Assembly: GCA_030655755.1 (NCBI GenBank)
Contig: JAUSOQ010000044.1
Location: 1 to 51,410, forward strand
Reading direction: 5' to 3'
DNA: 51,410 nucleotides
Source of the DNA: Coriobacteriia bacterium
GTDB lineage: Bacteria > Actinomycetota > Coriobacteriia > Anaerosomatales > Anaerosomataceae
Shown here piece by piece: positions 49,654 to 51,410 of this stretch. The translations under genes were made by a program, and so were the position numbers. How positions within the stretch are numbered: the first letter of the stretch is position 1; every line of letters starts with the position of its first letter. The notes beneath the pieces are model-generated. The model was not told the DNA's origin, ran no database searches, and saw only the letters and a list, made by a program, of their open reading frames with translations.

Positions 49654-49989
49654 ATGGCGGCCTACATCCCACAGAAGGGGGACTTCGTCGCCCTCACCTT
49701 CGATCCACAGTCCGGACACGAGCAGCGTGGTCGCCGCCCTGCCCTTGTGGTCAGCAACGACCTGTTCAACAAGCACACCGGACTTTGCATCGCCTGCCCG
49801 ATCACCAACGCGCGCCGTGGCTATCCTTTCCATGTCTCGATCCCTGAAGGTCAGACGGTGACTGGCGTGGTCATGGTCGAGCAGGTCAAGTCCATCGACT
49901 TCCGTTCTCGGGATGTGAAGTGCATCGGGAGCGCCCCGGAACCGGTCCTGGAAGAAGTGCTGTCGATACTCGACGCATGCATCTACTGA
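49654..49989 (+). CDS. mazF: MazF-type endoribonuclease toxin
   Basis: A 111-residue protein of the PemK/MazF family. YIPQKGDFVALTFDPQSGHEQRGRRPALVVS contains the catalytic Arg region, and ACPITNARRGYPFHV and GVVMVEQVKSIDF follow (the conserved Thr/Ser and the DQ/EQ-x-K-S-x-D core). MazF cleaves mRNA at short sequences. All family landmarks are present, so it is probably active. It is directly adjacent to mazE. Confidence 0.93.
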   Translation: MAAYIPQKGDFVALTFDPQSGHEQRGRRPALVVSNDLFNKHTGLCIACPITNARRGYPFHVSIPEGQTVTGVVMVEQVKSIDFRSRDVKCIGSAPEPVLEEVLSILDACIY

Positions 49990-49997
49990 GCTGAGCC

Positions 49998-50112
49998 ATG
50001 CCAGACCCCGGGAGCGACCTCTTGCAGCCCGCCCGGGATGCCGCTCATCCGCAAGCTCGAGCCGGACCTGAAGACCGCACAGCAACGGCTCGCGGACCTA
50101 CGAAAGGAGTGA
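49998..50112 (+). pseudogene. Vestige of a HigB/RelE-type toxin
   Basis: A short frame (ATG 50038, 24 residues) reads MPLIRKLEPDLKTAQQRL and onward. HigB-type toxins contain a G-MPLIRKLEPDLWEVR motif in the middle and a basic helix with (K)ELARQRLADLRK near the end. Here the first motif is joined directly to the second. The codons just upstream (PPG before MPL) also fit. I read this as a toxin gene collapsed by an internal deletion, leaving the antitoxin gene immediately downstream intact. The frame ends 5 bases before the antitoxin start. Confidence 0.55.
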
Positions 50113-50117
50113 GCACG

Positions 50118-50402
50118 GTGGACAAGAAACACATCGGGACCGACTTCGACGACTTCCTGCGTGACGAGGGCATCCTCGACGACGCGGAGGCTGTAGCGAC
50201 CAAGCGCGTGATCGCCTACCAGATCGCCCAGGAGATGGAGCGCGCCAACGTCTCGCAGTCAGAGCTCGCGCGCAGGATGAAGACCAGCCGGTCTTCCGTG
50301 GAGCGCCTCCTCGATCCCACGAACCCTTCGGTCACGCTCGCCACTCTCGAGCGCGCCGCGAGTGCCGTGGGCAAGCGACTCAAGGTACAGCTGACAGCGT
50401 GA
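50118..50402 (+). CDS. XRE-family antitoxin (HigA-like)
   Basis: A 94-residue protein. A helix-turn-helix (about 45-92) reads ANVSQSELARRMKTSRSSVERLLD, then VTLATLERAASAVGKRLKVQL. This is the usual C-terminal HTH of HigA-type antitoxins, with an acidic N-terminal helix (TDFDDFLRDEGILDDAEAV) like those paired with HigB. GTG 50118 follows GAAAGGAG by eight bases; GTG 50109 is in frame. Its toxin partner seems to be the vestige directly upstream, so it may now be an orphan repressor. Confidence 0.85.
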   Translation: MDKKHIGTDFDDFLRDEGILDDAEAVATKRVIAYQIAQEMERANVSQSELARRMKTSRSSVERLLDPTNPSVTLATLERAASAVGKRLKVQLTA

Positions 50403-50685
50403 GCGAGGGCACCTGAAGGCAATCTACGCAGACGGAGAGATCGACGCTGAGGCAACTGTCCGGAGATTCCGGATAGTTCAAACCGAGGGCACGCGCGAGA
50501 TCGCTCGTTCCATCGATCATTACGATCTCTCGGCCATCCTCGCCGGCTGCATGAGACATGCGGTACATCGAAGCCTGCATGAAGCCTGTGGCGCGCAGGT
50601 TTTCGAGGACTGTGTATCTCCGTGTCGTCTAATCATGTCCCAGAGACAATGGCCCCGTTCTCGTCAGTACCACAACATGTGGTAA
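50395..50685 (+). pseudogene. Vestige of a RhuM-like gene
   Basis: Between the XRE gene and the next operator the plus strand carries a frame without a usual start. It reads LKAIYADGEIDAEATVRRF, then IVQTEGTREIARSIDHYDLSAILA. This corresponds to the HI-x-NI-(Y/F)-x-D/E-G-E-L, Q-T/N-x-G and HYNLD-x-I blocks of the RhuM family, which are typical near its N-terminus. The similarity fades after about 50 residues and the frame ends at 50685. I call a truncated remnant from this pattern; it needs a database comparison. Confidence 0.5.
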
Positions 50686-50704
50686 CATAACCACACATTG
50701 TGGT
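50669..50704. promoter_or_regulatory. Twin ACCAC-N5-GTGGT operators
   Basis: Two palindromes, ACCACAACATGTGGT (50669-50683) and ACCACACATTGTGGT (50690-50704), have centres 21 bases apart, about two helical turns. They are immediately followed by a -10-like TACTAT (50704-50709), 30 bases before the winged-helix start. This is well placed for autoregulation by that protein. Confidence 0.75.
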
Positions 50705-50738
50705 ACTATCACAGCAGCCTAGTAGTGAGGATAGTGCT

Positions 50739-51077
50739 GTGAATCCGGTACTTGAGGCCATATTCGGCAACCGATCAGCCGTGCAAGTGCTGCTGTTCCT
50801 GGAAGCCTATGGGTCAGGGTATGCTTCGCGGATCGCCACCACCTATGAGGTGCCGGTCATGGCGGTGCAAAGACAGCTGCGTCGTCTGGAGGTGGACGGC
50901 GTACTGCTCAGCCGCATGGTTGGCAAAACCCGCGTATTTGAGTTCAACATGCGTATCCCAACGGTTCGCAATCTACGCCAGTTCCTGAGTGCTGAACTCG
51001 AGCAGCTGCCAGAGGCGGACATCAAACGATACTACCGTCAGCGTCAGCGTCCACGTCGTACCGGAAAGCAGCTGTAA
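50739..51077 (+). CDS. Winged-helix transcriptional regulator, antitoxin-like
   Basis: A 112-residue protein with an ArsR-like winged helix. The segment FGNRSAVQVLLFLEAYGSG is followed by YEVPVMAVQRQLRRLEVDGVL and VGKTRVFEFN. A basic C-terminus follows (KRYYRQRQRPRRTGKQL). GTG 50739 was chosen because it leaves the operators upstream; GTGAGGAT precedes it. Proteins of this type often form toxin-antitoxin pairs with nucleotidyltransferases, as here. It probably represses its own promoter through the twin operators. Confidence 0.82.
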   Translation: MNPVLEAIFGNRSAVQVLLFLEAYGSGYASRIATTYEVPVMAVQRQLRRLEVDGVLLSRMVGKTRVFEFNMRIPTVRNLRQFLSAELEQLPEADIKRYYRQRQRPRRTGKQL

Positions 51078-51080
51078 CCA

Positions 51081-51317
51081 ATGCAAGGGATCACCGGCGA
51101 AACCACGATGCAGGAGTTGGCGGTGCTGGTGAGCCAGGCTCTTGAGCGTGCCGGTGTCACGGCCACGCTGTCCGGCGGTGGCGCCGTGTCCATGTACAGC
51201 GACAACGAGTACCAAAGTCGTGACCTAGATTTCGTTTCATCGGAACGGCTGAAGGTGATCAGCGATGCGCTGGCCGCGCGCGCGGACGTGGTGTATGAAG
51301 ATCTGAGGGCCGCCTGA
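51081..51317 (+). pseudogene. Nucleotidyltransferase (AbiEii/MNT-like), truncated
   Basis: A 78-residue frame. TLSGGGAVSMYSDNEYQSRDLDFVS contains the GG/GS motif and the D-x-D catalytic pair (DLD) of minimal nucleotidyltransferases. These proteins normally run to about 180-250 residues, with further conserved parts after the DxD. Here a stop follows 28 residues later and downstream sequence shows no continuation in another frame. The likely cause is a deletion or frameshift. The start ATG is 51081, four bases after the regulator stop. Confidence 0.7.
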
Positions 51318-51329
51318 CATAGGGCGGCC
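51308..51329 (+). terminator. Hairpin at the end of the truncated nucleotidyltransferase
   Basis: GGCCGCC at 51308-51314 pairs with GGCGGCC at 51323-51329 around an eight-base loop that contains the stop codon. There is no T run after it, so termination is uncertain. Confidence 0.3.
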
Positions 51330-51380
51330 ACTGCTCCATCCTTGAAGGTGACAAAGCCAAACAAGGAGGAGACAGTGACC

Positions 51381-51410
51381 ATGAACAAGATGCAACTGCA
51401 CGACGTTCTG
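51381..51410 (+). CDS. Start of an unidentified gene, cut by the window end
   Basis: ATG 51381 follows AAGGAGGAG (51363-51371) and reads MNKMQLHDVL to the window end. GTG 51375 is an alternative start. Too short to identify. Confidence 0.5.
   Translation, partial: MNKMQLHDVL

Noticed and set aside
49230-51077. An integron cassette array covering MazEF and the following toxin-antitoxin genes
   Set aside because: No GTTRRRY/RYYYAAC pair follows MazF, the XRE gene or the winged-helix gene; only the DUF488 pair has such boundaries.

Overview
The window is GC-rich, with many GTG and a few TTG starts, Gram-positive style envelope genes (PspC/LiaF-like, RlpA, UPF0182), a large Mrp/Mbh-type ion pump and several c-di-GMP-type signalling proteins. 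This suggests an actinobacterium, perhaps a Coriobacteriia-like anaerobe. No rRNA, tRNA or CRISPR array was recognised, so the taxonomic placement is inference.

Positions 1-5800: the 3' end of an ISL3-type transposase, then a NatAB-like ABC exporter (minus strand), a lipoprotein related to molybdopterin oxidoreductases that seems to have an internal deletion, a two-domain universal stress protein, a TrhA/hemolysin III membrane protein and a membrane GGDEF-like protein with a degenerate active site. Positions 5811-15442: one tightly packed ten-gene operon for a cation/proton antiporter complex: mnhE, F, G, an mbhD-like gene, an mbhE-mnhB fusion, mnhC, then four large antiporter-like subunits. 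The last of these carries a long, unusual C-terminal extension. A strong hairpin terminator closes the operon. Positions 15585-22293: a degenerate PfkB-type kinase, a CBS protein and a CPA2 antiporter in one operon, then an iron-sulfur protein, a histidine kinase/nitroreductase operon and an acylphosphatase.

Positions 22271-37853: two copies of a two-gene unit (helical/HEAT-like protein followed by an HD-GYP protein), one on each strand. They flank a block with a CNNM/CorC transporter, two PspC proteins around a LiaF-like protein, an amidohydrolase, a methyltransferase and Maf. All four proteins of the two units share an N-terminal domain of about 100 residues marked by a K/R-x-L/I-x-L/F-Y-P signature. 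I take this as an unnamed signalling module. A UPF0182 membrane protein follows. Positions 38249-40048 hold RlpA and small membrane or soluble proteins.

Positions 40174-51410 are a defence or accessory island. A fused nuclease/N6-adenine methylase (type ISP/IIG-like, no helicase) is followed by two different AlbA_2 (Schlafen-like) regulators. After each regulator the last ~80-100 codons of the methylase reappear, giving three copies of the tail at ~97% DNA identity. The conserved tail ends in GGAGTGGGG, placed as a ribosome-binding site for whatever gene comes next. The third tail is followed by only a 27-codon ORF, like an empty slot. Next is a minus-strand two-gene DUF488 cassette flanked by inverted, hairpin-bearing repeats that contain GTTAGGC, which resembles an integron core site. 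Then come MazEF, an XRE antitoxin beside a vestige of a HigB toxin, a vestige of a RhuM-like gene, and a winged-helix gene with twin palindromic operators upstream of a truncated nucleotidyltransferase.
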